Source of the DNA: Botrimarina hoheduenensis
Lineage (GTDB): Bacteria > Planctomycetota > Planctomycetia > Pirellulales > Lacipirellulaceae
DNA length: 64,000 bases
Assembly: GCF_007859815.1 (NCBI RefSeq)
Contig: NZ_SJPH01000007.1
Span: forward strand, 44,361-108,360
Direction of reading: 5' to 3'
Notes under the pieces: generated by a model
Told to the model about the DNA's origin: nothing
What the model saw: only the letters and a program-made list of their open reading frames with translations
Database searches by the model: none
Shown: piece after piece, positions 1 through 9,569 of the stretch
How the letters are laid out: every line of letters starts with the position of its first letter
How positions within the stretch are numbered: position 1 is the first letter of the stretch
Program-made: the position numbers and the translations under genes

Positions 1-48
1 GGCGGTCGCCGCCCTCTTGGTTTTTAGTCGATCTGAAGAATGGGGCCG

Positions 49-300
49 TTAACCACGCGACTCGGCGATCAGATCGCGCAGCTCGTCGGGCGAGGCGTCG
101 CGGATGCGTTTGCTCTTGGCACCGAGCTTCTCGGTCACCTTGATCATGGTTTCTTGCATCGTGGCGTGGGTTTCTTCGGAACCGCCCGCCAGCAAGAAGT
201 CGGGGCCCCGCGTGAGACGCTTGTGACCGTCGGTAGCGTCGAGCCCTAAACCGAGAACGCCGCCCGAGGGTTGGCTCGTTGGTTGAGAGTTTTTTTTCAT
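49..300 (-). CDS. Small conserved-looking hypothetical protein
   Basis: This 83-residue protein has no domain I recognise. It starts MKKNSQPTSQ and has a hydrophilic N-terminus, a middle stretch (LTRGPDFLLAGGSEETH) and a charged, probably helical C-terminus (about residues 48-83) rich in Lys, Arg and Glu. There is no signal peptide or membrane segment. It lies 69 bases downstream of the FHA-domain gene on the same strand, so the two could be co-transcribed. The codon pattern fits the host and the ATG start is clear. The function is unknown. Confidence 0.6.
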   Translation of the reverse strand: MKKNSQPTSQPSGGVLGLGLDATDGHKRLTRGPDFLLAGGSEETHATMQETMIKVTEKLGAKSKRIRDASPDELRDLIAESRG

Positions 301-369
301 CGCCGAGAGATAGTGGATCGGTGGGGAGACTCGATCAAGAGAGCCATAAACGGTCCGCCGCGCAACGTG

Positions 370-1044
370 TTAGCGGCGCCGTGCCATGTCGCGGAGAATC
401 TTTTCGGCGGCTTCGCGGCTATCTTTGGCCTTGGGCCCAAAGGCGTTCGCCGGAAGCTTGCCGGGCTCCTTCTTCTTTTTCTTATCCTTGGGATCTTCGG
501 CTTCCACCGCGGCGGCTTCCTCTGGCGGGACATCGGAGTCGGCCGAAGCAAATTGTTCGGTTATCGCGCGCGTCTCGTCGGCGCTGAGGGCGAGCGTTTC
601 GTTAACGGAGGTGCCCGGGCCGACGGTTTCTTGCGGGCCCAGCAGCCAATCACTGATGCTGTCGTCGATGGCGGCACCTTTACGCCCCTTGTCAGCGGTG
701 CGCGCGACCGCATCGGCAACGCCGTCTACCTTAGGGAGCTTCAGATCGCTTAGCTCGGCCTCGAGCTCGAAACGGAATTCGAGCGGGCCAATCTTGATCG
801 TATCGCCGTGATTGAGCCGCGTCGGTTGCTCGATGCGGACCTCGTTGACGATTGTCCCGTTTCGGCTGCCGAGATCCTGAACAATGACCCCTTCGGCGGT
901 GCGGACAAACTCACAGTGCTTGCGACTGATCGCGTCGCTGCCCACACGCAAAGAACACTCCGATGACCGGCCGACGGTTAGTCGGTCTTTCTTGAGCGGT
1001 ACGGCGGAGTTCTTTTTTGACCCTGCTAATACTACCAGCTTCAT
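370..1044 (-). CDS. FHA domain protein
   Basis: This 224-residue cytoplasmic protein carries an N-terminal forkhead-associated domain, a module that binds phosphothreonine peptides. The FHA hallmarks are visible: TVGRSSECSLRV (the GR and S of strand 3/4), ISRKHCEF (SxxH), and LGSRNGTIVNE (the NG turn) in about the first 70 residues. The rest is acidic, then Ala/Lys-rich with a KKKKK run, and ends in a basic helix; no second domain is evident. I chose the ATG at 1044 because the FHA fold begins immediately there (MKLVVLAG); a longer reading upstream adds only 11 unrelated residues. It probably relays Ser/Thr kinase signals, but no kinase gene is in view. Confidence 0.85.
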   Translation of the reverse strand: MKLVVLAGSKKNSAVPLKKDRLTVGRSSECSLRVGSDAISRKHCEFVRTAEGVIVQDLGSRNGTIVNEVRIEQPTRLNHGDTIKIGPLEFRFELEAELSDLKLPKVDGVADAVARTADKGRKGAAIDDSISDWLLGPQETVGPGTSVNETLALSADETRAITEQFASADSDVPPEEAAAVEAEDPKDKKKKKEPGKLPANAFGPKAKDSREAAEKILRDMARRR

Positions 1045-1425
1045 CGCAGTGTCCTTACGACGAGGAGCCGCGAGCAATCAGCTCGCGGTGGGCGGTCGTT
1101 ACCGTGGCGATCGACTTACCCCCCCAGTTGGGCGGTCACATCGGTCGCCGGCGACAACGTCGCCCGGATGCCTTCTCTGTTCCTGCTATTCCAGCGGTAT
1201 CCGTGCTGTTCTTACGCTGGCGGTGCCTTCATCGGTCGCTGTTCCTGAGCGATCGGCCGAGGATGCGGAAAATCCCTAGACCGAAATCCGCTCTGGACCG
1301 TGACTTGCGCCGACTCTCAACACCTTCGCGCGATTATTTAGCATAGCTACTAATCGCCTTTTCTGCTTGCTCACTAGTTATTTTCGACCCCCACTACGGC
1401 TAGCGTTAGCGGGTTCGTCCGTAGC
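1045..1425. other. Non-coding stretch between FHA gene and lipoate ligase
   Basis: I see no convincing gene here. Open frames on the plus strand are antisense overhangs of the FHA gene with poor composition. The right part is comparatively A+T-rich (around 1320-1400) and could hold the promoter of the FHA gene, which reads leftward, and the 3' end of the lipoate ligase transcript. Confidence 0.5.
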
Positions 1426-2262
1426 TTAGCGTCGCTGGGTCCATTCGGTGGACCGAAATCGTTCCTCCATCAGGGTTTGGGCCGCTTGCTGCTCCGCTTG
1501 GGAAAGCTCGCTGGGAGCAAGAGTTAGCCCCGCCGTTTCGGCGATCCGCGTCGCCCATGCCTCGGCGAGTGTCTCGCAGAAGTCCGAATCGGGGATGCAC
1601 CCCCCGGGTTCGATACCTAGATCCATCATTCCGAGCAGCTCGGGAGCGTGGCGGCTTCGCCCAAGCAGGACCCCTCCGTGTTGTAGCAGCGCCCCGCGGC
1701 GGCGGCGTTGAGCGCTGCCACACACTTTATGCAGCCCCTCGGCCGCTGGCATCGGAAGCTTCTTGCTGCTTGCCTCGCGGGCCAGCAGATCGCCCCGCGA
1801 CCGCCGCTGGAAGCACAGGAAAGGTTCGGGCTGGTCGGCGGCAGGTATTGCGGCCGCGCAGGTCGAAATGGCCTCGCTCGGAAACCCGAGCGAGGCCAGC
1901 GCCTCGCTCAGGGCGCGATGCACTAGGCAAGTTAGCGCGGTCGGGTCTTTCGTGTGGCCGCTGCTGGCGGGCAGGGTTAGCGCGTACGTCAGCTCATGAT
2001 CGTGCACCAGGGCACCGCCACCGGTGGTCCGACGCACCATCGGTAGCGCGCGGCTGCTGCTGTGGCGACTACGCTCCGTGTGTGCCTGGAAGTAGCCGAG
2101 TGAGAGAGTCGGCTCGCCCCATCGATAGAAGCGGAGTGCGGCAAGACCTTGATCCGCCACGGTGTCTAGCAAGACATCATCGACTGCCATGTTCCAGTCA
2201 CCCGCCGCGGGGGCGTTGTGCAGCAGGCGGCAGGGCAGGGCGGGCAACGGTGTGCTAACCAA
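1426..2262 (-). CDS. lplA: Lipoate-protein ligase A / octanoyltransferase family protein
   Basis: This biotin/lipoate ligase-fold enzyme probably attaches lipoyl or octanoyl groups to the lysine of GcvH and 2-oxoacid dehydrogenase E2 subunits. Diagnostic segments are NMAVDDVLLD near the N-terminus, the binding loop RRTTGGGALVHDHELTYAL, and KVCGSAQRRRRGALLQHG, which carries the lysine and family motif. Length is about 278 residues, normal for the family. The start is uncertain: there is no ATG before NMAVDD, so a TTG at 2262 or 2247 is the likely start; the ATG at 2190 would cut off the conserved beginning (PCRLLHN...). The longer open frame upstream is antisense-like and overlaps gcvPB. It is last in the gcv run, 62 bases after gcvPB, which suggests that it serves GcvH. 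Confidence 0.8.
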   Translation of the reverse strand: MVSTPLPALPCRLLHNAPAAGDWNMAVDDVLLDTVADQGLAALRFYRWGEPTLSLGYFQAHTERSRHSSSRALPMVRRTTGGGALVHDHELTYALTLPASSGHTKDPTALTCLVHRALSEALASLGFPSEAISTCAAAIPAADQPEPFLCFQRRSRGDLLAREASSKKLPMPAAEGLHKVCGSAQRRRRGALLQHGGVLLGRSRHAPELLGMMDLGIEPGGCIPDSDFCETLAEAWATRIAETAGLTLAPSELSQAEQQAAQTLMEERFRSTEWTQRR

Positions 2263-2324
2263 GTTGTGAGAGGCGTGACAGCGGGCCCGCTCATTCGTTG
2301 GCGTCAGGGGCTCGCCAAATAGCG

Positions 2325-3791
2325 TTAGCCGCAGTGGCACAGCGTCGGCTGCCGGGCAGCGGCGACCTCGTCGGGTCGGCTGATCGCGGTTGTGTGCGGT
2401 GCGGTGTGGAGCAGCTCGGGGTCTTCTTCGGTAATGCGAAACAGCATCTCGGCGAACGCGTCGAGCGTTTCTTTGCTCTCGGTCTCGGTTGGCTCGCACA
2501 TGAGCGCTTCGGGGACCGTCTGGGGGAAATAGACCGTGGGGGCATGCACGCCAAAGTCGAGAAGCCGTTTGGCGATGTCCATCGCCGACACGCCGCGTTC
2601 CGTCTTGAGCTGCTTGGCCGATGCGACAAACTCATGCATGCACCGATCGCCCTGCGGGACGGGCAAGAAGTGCTTCACGCGGCTGAGCAGGTAGTTGGCG
2701 TTCAGCACCGCCTGCTCACTCACACGCCGCAACCCGTCGGGGCCGTGCGTGCGGATGTAGCAGTAAGCACGCACCAAGACGCCCGTGTTGCCAAAAAACG
2801 AGCGGACCCGTCCGATCGACTTGGGGCGCTCGTAGTCCAGCGAATAGACGGGAGCCTGGTTGTCATCGTTGCGCTTCACGACGATCGGCGCGGGCAAGTA
2901 GGACGCGAGTTTTTCTGTCACACAGATCGGGCCGGCACCGGGGCCGCCCCCGCCGTGCGGACCGCTGAAGGTCTTGTGCGGGTTGTAGTGCTGCATGTCG
3001 GCACCAAAGTCGCCGGGGCGTGTGACGCCCAGAATGGCGTTCATGTTGGCACCGTCCAAGTAGATCAAGCCGCCCCGCGCGTGAACCTCATCGGCAATCT
3101 GGCGCATGGCGGGCTCGAAGATCCCCACCGTGTTCGGATTGGTGATCATGAACACCGCGATGTGGTCATCGAGCTTCGCGCGGAAGTCTTCCATATCCAC
3201 GGCCCCCGACTTGAGCGTCTTGACCGTTACGGTCTCGAAGCCCGCCATGATCGCGCTGGCGGGGTTCGTGCCGTGCGCGCTATCGGGGACAAGCACCTTG
3301 GTGCGTTGTTCGCCCCGATCGCGGAAGTAGGCCGCAGCGACCCACAGGGCGGTTAGCTCGCCGTGGGCACCCGCTGCAGGTTGCAGGCTGCAGGCCGGCA
3401 AGCCGGAGATCTCGCTGAGAAATTCTTGCAGGTCGTACAGCAGCGCGAGCATGCCCTGGATTGTCGATTCGGGCTGGTAGGGGTGCAGATCGCCCAGCCC
3501 GGCCAGTCCCGCAGCCCGCTCGTTGCGCTTGGGGTTGTGCTTCATGGTGCACGAGCCAAGCGGGTAGAAGTGCGAATCGACCGACATGTTCTGTGTCGAG
3601 AGATTCGTAAAGTGCCGCACCACTTGGGGCTCGGCGAGTTCCGGGAGCGCCGGAGCTTGCTCGGCGATCGCCCCGGCAGGCAGCAAGGTCTCGATCGGCT
3701 GAACCGGCACGTCGCACGTTGGCAACCGTAGCGCTCGGCGTCCTGGCTTAGACAGGTCGAACAGCAGTTGGGTGTCGTGGATGTTACGCAT
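2325..3791 (-). CDS. gcvPB: Glycine dehydrogenase (decarboxylating) subunit 2
   Basis: This is the C-terminal-type subunit of the two-subunit P-protein of the glycine cleavage system. It uses pyridoxal phosphate to decarboxylate glycine and pass the aminomethyl group to lipoyl-GcvH. The protein has 488 residues, the normal length. The PLP-binding lysine is in the signature YNPHKTFSGPHGGGGPG (Lys273), and SMKHNP-like and SAHGTNPASA motifs are present (CTMKHNPKRNE near residue 85, SAHGTNPASA near 171). The ATG at 3791 gives the expected start. The gene follows gcvPA by 60 bases on the same strand. The split GcvPA/GcvPB form is typical of many bacteria, unlike the single-chain GcvP of E. coli. 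Confidence 0.97.
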   Translation of the reverse strand: MRNIHDTQLLFDLSKPGRRALRLPTCDVPVQPIETLLPAGAIAEQAPALPELAEPQVVRHFTNLSTQNMSVDSHFYPLGSCTMKHNPKRNERAAGLAGLGDLHPYQPESTIQGMLALLYDLQEFLSEISGLPACSLQPAAGAHGELTALWVAAAYFRDRGEQRTKVLVPDSAHGTNPASAIMAGFETVTVKTLKSGAVDMEDFRAKLDDHIAVFMITNPNTVGIFEPAMRQIADEVHARGGLIYLDGANMNAILGVTRPGDFGADMQHYNPHKTFSGPHGGGGPGAGPICVTEKLASYLPAPIVVKRNDDNQAPVYSLDYERPKSIGRVRSFFGNTGVLVRAYCYIRTHGPDGLRRVSEQAVLNANYLLSRVKHFLPVPQGDRCMHEFVASAKQLKTERGVSAMDIAKRLLDFGVHAPTVYFPQTVPEALMCEPTETESKETLDAFAEMLFRITEEDPELLHTAPHTTAISRPDEVAAARQPTLCHCG

Positions 3792-3851
3792 GAATTTCGG
3801 CGCGAAGCAGGGCGAAGGGATTCTTTAGAGCCACGAAGCGTGGTTGCCGAG

Positions 3852-5255
3852 TCAGGCGGTTTGCAAAGCCGAGTGAGCAGCGATTGCATCGCCGTGGCGC
3901 GTGCTGCTGACGATCGCGGCCAGCCGATCCAGCTCTTCCCGCGTGCGCTTTTCGGTCACCGAGATAAGCACACAGTCCGCCAGCTCGGGGTACCAGCGGC
4001 CCAGCGGGATGCCCGCCAGAAAGCCGTGCTCCAGACCGTCGTTGATAAAGCCGGCAACATCAGCCTGACGATCGCGGAGTACAAACTCCTTGAACGTTGG
4101 CGCGGCGAAGACCTTCTCGAAGCGGCCGGACTGGCAGAGTTGTTCAGCTAGGTAGTGGCTTTTCTGCAGGCACAGGTGGGCTGTCTCGCGCAGGCCGGTC
4201 GGACCCAGTAGCGCGAGGTACACGGTCGCTCGCAGCGCGAGCAGGCCCTGGTTGCTGCACACGTTGCTCGTTGCCTTGTCGCGGCGGATGTGCTGCTCGC
4301 GCGTTTGGAGCGTGAGCACGAAGCACCGATTCCCACGCCGGTCAGTGGTTTGCCCCACAATGCGCCCGGGGATCCGTCGAACGAGCGACTCGCGGCAAGC
4401 CAGCATGCCCAGATAGGGCCCGCCGTACTGCAGCGGCGATCCGAGCGATTGCCCCTCGGCGACAGCGATGTCAGCCCCGGCACCCTCGCCAGACCAGTCG
4501 CCGGGCCGCTTGAGGACACCCAGGCTGATCGGATCGTAGGCCGCGATCACCAGCGCTCCTGCCTCGTGCGCGATGCGCGTGAGTTCGTCGGCCTCTTCGA
4601 TGCAGCCGAAGAAGTTCGGCTGCGGAATCACGACACACGCCGTCTGCTCGTTGACCGACGCCCGCAAAGCTTCGGCTTCGATCACACCGTGCGGCGTCGT
4701 GAGCGTGACGACCTGCCCCGGCAAGTTGCTTAGATAGGTCGCGATTGTCTGGCGGTACTCGGGGTGTAGCGAGTCGGGCAGCACGACTTCGGTGCGACCC
4801 TTGCTCGCGGCGAGCGCCATCAGCACCGCCTCGGCAGCCGCCGTGGCACCGTCGTAGAGGCTGCTGTTAGAAACGTCCAAGCCGGTAAGCCGTGTGACAA
4901 GCGACTGGTACTCGAACATCGCTTGCAGGTTGCCCTGGGCGACCTCCGCCTGATAGGGCGTGTAGCTCGTATAGAACTCGCCACGGCTGGCGATGGCATC
5001 GACAACCGCCGGCACAAAGTGGTCGTAGGCACCGCCGCCGAGAAAGCACGCGTGCGAAGTCGGGCTGGCGTTGCGGGTTGCGAGCCGGCGCGTGTGTGCG
5101 TCGAGTTCCATCTCGCCCAGGGCCGCTGGCAACCGCAGCGGGCGATCGAGCCGAAAGTCGGCTGGAACCTGTTCCAGCAGCTCTTCGATCGATCCGACGC
5201 CAATCGCCGCGAGCATCGCGGCTTCGTCTTCTGGCGTGTTGTAGGTGAACGGCAT
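3852..5255 (-). CDS. gcvPA: Glycine dehydrogenase (decarboxylating) subunit 1
   Basis: This is the N-terminal-type subunit of the split P-protein, forming a heterotetramer with GcvPB. The 467-residue protein shows the family opening MPFTYNTPEDEAAML, the segment FLGGGAYDHFVPAVVD, the glycine-binding-region motif YTPYQAEVAQG near residue 110, and DVSNSSLYDGATAAAEA. An in-frame TTG sits three codons upstream, but the ATG at 5255 matches the family start. The gap to gcvH is about 80 bases. The glycine cleavage set is complete here except for lipoamide dehydrogenase, which is usually encoded elsewhere. Confidence 0.97.
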   Translation of the reverse strand: MPFTYNTPEDEAAMLAAIGVGSIEELLEQVPADFRLDRPLRLPAALGEMELDAHTRRLATRNASPTSHACFLGGGAYDHFVPAVVDAIASRGEFYTSYTPYQAEVAQGNLQAMFEYQSLVTRLTGLDVSNSSLYDGATAAAEAVLMALAASKGRTEVVLPDSLHPEYRQTIATYLSNLPGQVVTLTTPHGVIEAEALRASVNEQTACVVIPQPNFFGCIEEADELTRIAHEAGALVIAAYDPISLGVLKRPGDWSGEGAGADIAVAEGQSLGSPLQYGGPYLGMLACRESLVRRIPGRIVGQTTDRRGNRCFVLTLQTREQHIRRDKATSNVCSNQGLLALRATVYLALLGPTGLRETAHLCLQKSHYLAEQLCQSGRFEKVFAAPTFKEFVLRDRQADVAGFINDGLEHGFLAGIPLGRWYPELADCVLISVTEKRTREELDRLAAIVSSTRHGDAIAAHSALQTA

Positions 5256-5334
5256 GCGAGGCAACCAAAGCGGGAGGGAGTATCTTTTCGGCGTTAGGCG
5301 GCAACGCCGGGCGGGCGGGGGGAGAGGATCTTCT

Positions 5335-5730
5335 TTAGGCCTCTTCAGCGCACATCTTTTGGTAGGCGTCGTAATCCAGCAGGCCGGCCAGCGGGGCGTC
5401 GTCGGTGATCTTTACCTTGGCGATCCAGCCGGCACCGTAGGGGTCGTCGCTTAGCCATTCCAACGCATCGGCCAGGGGCGTGTTCACTTCCGTGACCTCG
5501 CCCGCTACCGGACTGTAGATATCGCTAACCGCCTTGACGGATTCGACTTCACAAAAGGATTCCAAAGCCGCAACCGTGCGGCCTTGCTTGGGCAGCTCGA
5601 TAAAGACCAGGTCAGTGAGTGACTCTACCGCGTAGGCAGAGATGCCGATCGTGGCGGTCTTGCCGCCGTCGGTCTCTTCGATCGCAACCCACTCGTGGGT
5701 CTTGGCATACAGCAGTTCTTCAGGCTTCAT
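5335..5730 (-). CDS. gcvH: Glycine cleavage system H protein
   Basis: This is the lipoyl carrier that shuttles the aminomethyl intermediate between P-, T- and L-proteins. The 131-residue length is normal. The lipoylated lysine is Lys66 in the motif ESVKAVSD, and the N-terminus (YAKTHEWV) and the IGISAYAVESLTDLVFIELP segment are characteristic. It sits between gcvT and gcvPA on the same strand. The neighbouring lipoate-protein ligase family gene (1426-2262) is the probable modifying enzyme. Confidence 0.98.
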   Translation of the reverse strand: MKPEELLYAKTHEWVAIEETDGGKTATIGISAYAVESLTDLVFIELPKQGRTVAALESFCEVESVKAVSDIYSPVAGEVTEVNTPLADALEWLSDDPYGAGWIAKVKITDDAPLAGLLDYDAYQKMCAEEA

Positions 5731-5815
5731 GACAGTTGGAAGAGTGGAGCGGTGGGGGGGAGGGCGAGCCGCGAAGAACGTTCAACGATCGGCTCGGCTA
5801 AGTAAAACCGTGCCG

Positions 5816-6946
5816 CTAGCTGCGGCGATAAAAGGGGAGGGGGACGACCGTGGCGGGGGTCTCGGTGCCGCGGATATCGACCGTCAGCGACGTTCCTTCG
5901 GTGGCGTAGGGTGGCTCGACGTAAGCCATCGCGATCGGTTTGCCGAGCGTCGGAGAATGGGTGCCGCTGGTCACGACACCGCACGCGCGTCCTGCGGTGA
6001 GCACACGGTATTGCTCACGCGGCGGCCGCTTGCCTTCGATCGCCAGCCCCACTCGTAGCCGCTGCGGACCGCTGCTGTCCGCGCTGCGTAGTGCGTCGCC
6101 GCCAACGAAAGAACGGGGCTGGCCGCCGCTGTCACACAGGTCCACTGCAAAACGGAGCCCCGCATCGAGCGGATTGAGCTGCTCGGACAGTTCGTGTCCG
6201 TAGAGTGGCATGCCGGCTTCTAGCCGGAGCGTGTCGCGCGCCGCAAGGCCGCAGGCCACGCCGCCCGCTGCGCACAGCGCTTGCCACAGCGCCGTCGCCT
6301 CTTGCGCGGGGCAAGTAAGCTCGAAACCGTCTTCACCCGTGTAGCCGGTCCGGCTGACGGCGCAGGGGACGCCAGCGACGCGTGCCTCGCAGCCCGAGTA
6401 ATAGCGCAGCGCCGCGACATCGGTGTCCGCCAGTTGGGCGACCATCGCCACGGCCCGTGGCCCCTGAACCGCGATCATCGCCGTGGCGAGGGTTTGGTCA
6501 TCAAGGCTGACCTGGAAGTGCTGAGCTTCCTCGGCAAACCATGTGTTGAGTTTCTCTCGGTTCGAGGCGTTGACAACGAGCGCGAACGCGGGGCCTTCCG
6601 CCGAGTCCACACCGACCCGTCCGGCCAGCACATCGTCCAGCATTCCGCCCGCCGAATTGCAGACCAGCGAATAGCGGATCTGGCCCGGCTTGAGCGCCGT
6701 CACGCGGCGTGTCAGCACATGATCAAGAAACGGGCCCGCTTGGCTACCGCGGACCGCTAGGCGCCCCATGTGCGAAACGTCGAACAGGCCGACCCCCGTT
6801 CGCGTGGCAACGTGCTCCTCGACGATCGAACCGTATTGCACGGGCATCGCCCAGCCGGCGAAATCGACGAGCCTTCCCCCGTGGGCCGCGTGCCAATCGG
6901 CGAGCGGGGTGCGGAGCAAATCAACGGACTGAGCGGTGGATGCCAT
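5816..6946 (-). CDS. gcvT: Aminomethyltransferase (glycine cleavage T protein)
   Basis: This 376-residue enzyme releases ammonia from the aminomethyl-lipoyl intermediate and makes 5,10-methylene-tetrahydrofolate. Visible family features are LADWHAAHGGRLVDFAGWAM near the start, GLFDVSHMGR, the active-site aspartate region GGMLDDVLAGRV, RTGYTGEDGFEL, and the C-terminal barrel segment GTHSPTLGKPIAMAYV. The ATG at 6946 fits the family start. I looked for a glycine riboswitch in the roughly 200 bases upstream and did not recognise one. Confidence 0.97.
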   Translation of the reverse strand: MASTAQSVDLLRTPLADWHAAHGGRLVDFAGWAMPVQYGSIVEEHVATRTGVGLFDVSHMGRLAVRGSQAGPFLDHVLTRRVTALKPGQIRYSLVCNSAGGMLDDVLAGRVGVDSAEGPAFALVVNASNREKLNTWFAEEAQHFQVSLDDQTLATAMIAVQGPRAVAMVAQLADTDVAALRYYSGCEARVAGVPCAVSRTGYTGEDGFELTCPAQEATALWQALCAAGGVACGLAARDTLRLEAGMPLYGHELSEQLNPLDAGLRFAVDLCDSGGQPRSFVGGDALRSADSSGPQRLRVGLAIEGKRPPREQYRVLTAGRACGVVTSGTHSPTLGKPIAMAYVEPPYATEGTSLTVDIRGTETPATVVPLPFYRRS

Positions 6947-7154
6947 CCGTGCCAGAGGTTAGCGGGGCGGGGAGTCTTCCGGGACTTGCCATACCTTAGC
7001 GGTTCGATGGCTTCCCGGAAGGGGTTTGAGGGAGCAAGCCCACGGGATCGCTCGGTCTCTGGCGGGCGGCTCGGTTGGCTGTGGGGCTAAAAATAGACGA
7101 CCAAGTCCAAGCTGATCAGCCATGCAAACCGCCAGCAGTGCGGCGGAGCGCGGG

Positions 7155-9569
7155 TTAGCCGGGCTTCCGCCGATGCTTGCCGGTCTTGTCACTCTTGCCG
7201 CGGGTCATCTTTTTCCCCGCCGGCTTGCCGCTGTTCTGCGGCTTCTTGCCGCCACGCCGCGGGCTTTTCTTGTCCGGCGGCCCGGCAGACCGTTCGCGTG
7301 AAGAACTCGTGCCTCGGCCCAGATACCGAAAATCGAGCGTGCGGGCGTCGATGTCCACCGCTCCGACCGCCACCCGCACCGTATCGCCCAGCCGGAAGGC
7401 GTTGCCGGCCCGCCGACCGGTGATCGAGTGGCTCGCACGATCGTACTGAAAGTAATCGTCCCCCAGCGCGGTGATATGAATGAAGCCCTCGGCCGGCAGG
7501 TCCTTACCCATGATGAACAGACCGAACTTTTCTACGCCCGTGATAATCCCTTCCATCGAGTCGCCGATGCGGCTCGACAGATAGTTGAGCAGCTTGACCT
7601 TCACCAGATCGCGTTCCGCTTTGGCCGCCCGTTGCTCGCGCTCGCTGCAATGATCCCCCTGCTGGAGCAGCGCGCCGACCTCTTGCACGGGCTTGGGGCC
7701 CGTCCCCCCGCGATGCGCGTTGAGCTGCTCGATCAGCCGATGAACCGTCAGGTCGGGATAGCGACGAATCGGCGAGGTGAAGTGGCAGTAGCAACCGCTG
7801 GCGAGCGCGAAGTGGCCTTCCTCCTCAGGGCTGTAGACCGCCTTCTGCATGGATCGCAGCGCGGCGTAGTTGACGGCCGGCTGGCGTGGGTCTCCCTGCA
7901 CGCGTTCGAGCAACTCTTGCAACTCGAACCGATCCTGCAGATTCTCGGCCGGCAGATTCAGGCTCCGCACAAACTCCGTGAGCGCGCGCGACTTGCGCGG
8001 ATCGGGCGAGCCGTGGACCCGCCGCAAGAACAGCAGCCCGGCGTCGGCAAGCTGCCGCGCCACCGCCTCGTTGGCGGACAGCATGAACTCTTCGATGATC
8101 TGATGGCTCTCGGTGTTCTGCTCGACGTGCGCGCCGCACACCCGCCCCTCTTTATCCAGATCGATCTCGATCTCGGGCATCGACAACTCGAGCGCGCCAC
8201 GCTCGAAACGGCGTCGACGGAGCGTCATCGCCAGCTGGTGCATATCGCCCAGCAAGCGATCAACCTCCGGCGTCATGTCGGGCGTTGCTACTTTCGCGGC
8301 AAGCGCCACCCGGGCGGTCGCCGATTCGGGCGTAACCAGCTTGCGTTCGACCAGGTAGGCGTCGACCTCGGCGTAGGTGAATCGCCGCCGACTCTTGATC
8401 GCACTCTTAAACACCTCTGAGCCGACGAAAACCCCTTCGGCGGTGAATTCGAGCACCGCCGTCACCGCATAACGCACCTTGTCGGGCTGCAAGCTCGCCA
8501 GATTGTTGCTGATGATCTCCGGCAGCATGGGGATCACTTCGTCGGGCAGATAAACACTCGTCGCACGGTCGTAGGCTTCGCGGTCCAGTGCGGTCTTGGG
8601 CTGCACAAAGTGCGACACGTCGGCGATGTGGACCCCGAGCTCCCAGTGCCCGCCGTCAAGCCGCGTCAGCGAGATGGCGTCGTCGAAGTCCCGCGCTGTG
8701 GCGGGGTCGATCGTGATCACCACGTCGGCCGTCAGGTCGCGACGCCCCGCGGGGATCGACTCATTGAACGCCGCCGCCTGTGATCGCGCAACCTCGAGTG
8801 CGTCTTCGGCAAACTCGCCCGGCAGGCTGTACTCGTACTTGATCGCCAGGGTGTCCACGCCCGGCGCGCCGCGTTGTCCCAACACGCGCGTGATGACCCC
8901 CTCTCCGTCGCGCACGTGCGACGGGAAGCGGACCATCTCGACGACCACCTTGTCGCCATCGGCAGCCCCCTTGGCACCGGGGTCTCCCACATAAACCGGT
9001 GCGCCGAACACGCCGCCATCGATCTCCACAAGCGCCATGCCGGCCGATTCAAGATACGAGCCGACGAACTGGTTGGTGGAACGCTCGATGACGTCGACCA
9101 CCTTGCCCGAAGGTTTGCCGCGCGGGCCGCTGCTTGCGCTCAGCCGCAGACGTACCTTGTCGCCACTCGCGGCGTCGCCCGCGAGCTTGGCCGGCACATA
9201 GACATCGTCATCGCGACCCGCGGCGGCCGGTGTCCCCTCGGGCCGCACAAACCCATCACCCGACGAAACGCGGCGGTAGGTTCCCACGACAAAGCGATCG
9301 GCCCGCGGCCGCTTGCCTTCTGACGTTGGCAGGCCGGCATCGCGGGTGAATCCCTTGCGGGCCGGATGATTTGGATCGATCGGCAGAACCAAGTGATTTG
9401 GCCCGTACTCCAGTTCCCCCGCCTGGACCATCTTCTTGATGGTCTTCTTAGTCAGGGCGATCTGGTCTCCTTCCAGGCCGAGCCGCTCGGCGATGATGCG
9501 CGGCTTGGCGGGCCGATAGGCCGTGTTGCTGGTGTAGTTCAGCACCGCTTGGCGGAGAGCTTCATCCAT
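7155..9569 (-). CDS. rnr: Ribonuclease R
   Basis: This is a processive 3'-5' exoribonuclease of the RNase II/R family that degrades structured RNA and takes part in rRNA and mRNA turnover. The 804 residues run in the usual order: an N-terminal winged-helix-like region (1-70), cold-shock/OB domains (about 75-230), the RNB catalytic domain with the metal-binding motif TIDPATARDFDDAIS (286-300), a C-terminal S1 domain (MEGIITGVEKFGLFIM...), and a highly basic tail rich in Lys, Gly and Arg. The ATG at 9569 gives the expected N-terminus. It lies upstream of gcvT on the same strand with a gap of about 200 bases, so it may or may not share the gcv transcript. Confidence 0.96.
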   Translation of the reverse strand: MDEALRQAVLNYTSNTAYRPAKPRIIAERLGLEGDQIALTKKTIKKMVQAGELEYGPNHLVLPIDPNHPARKGFTRDAGLPTSEGKRPRADRFVVGTYRRVSSGDGFVRPEGTPAAAGRDDDVYVPAKLAGDAASGDKVRLRLSASSGPRGKPSGKVVDVIERSTNQFVGSYLESAGMALVEIDGGVFGAPVYVGDPGAKGAADGDKVVVEMVRFPSHVRDGEGVITRVLGQRGAPGVDTLAIKYEYSLPGEFAEDALEVARSQAAAFNESIPAGRRDLTADVVITIDPATARDFDDAISLTRLDGGHWELGVHIADVSHFVQPKTALDREAYDRATSVYLPDEVIPMLPEIISNNLASLQPDKVRYAVTAVLEFTAEGVFVGSEVFKSAIKSRRRFTYAEVDAYLVERKLVTPESATARVALAAKVATPDMTPEVDRLLGDMHQLAMTLRRRRFERGALELSMPEIEIDLDKEGRVCGAHVEQNTESHQIIEEFMLSANEAVARQLADAGLLFLRRVHGSPDPRKSRALTEFVRSLNLPAENLQDRFELQELLERVQGDPRQPAVNYAALRSMQKAVYSPEEEGHFALASGCYCHFTSPIRRYPDLTVHRLIEQLNAHRGGTGPKPVQEVGALLQQGDHCSEREQRAAKAERDLVKVKLLNYLSSRIGDSMEGIITGVEKFGLFIMGKDLPAEGFIHITALGDDYFQYDRASHSITGRRAGNAFRLGDTVRVAVGAVDIDARTLDFRYLGRGTSSSRERSAGPPDKKSPRRGGKKPQNSGKPAGKKMTRGKSDKTGKHRRKPG

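Noticed and set aside
2298..3356. Long open frame (352 codons) on the plus strand opposite gcvPB
   Set aside because: It is the antisense of an evident gcvPB; the composition is that of a shadow frame in G+C-rich DNA and there is no family resemblance.
6947..7154. Glycine riboswitch in front of gcvT
   Set aside because: I looked for the conserved glycine-aptamer core in the minus-strand leader and did not recognise it.
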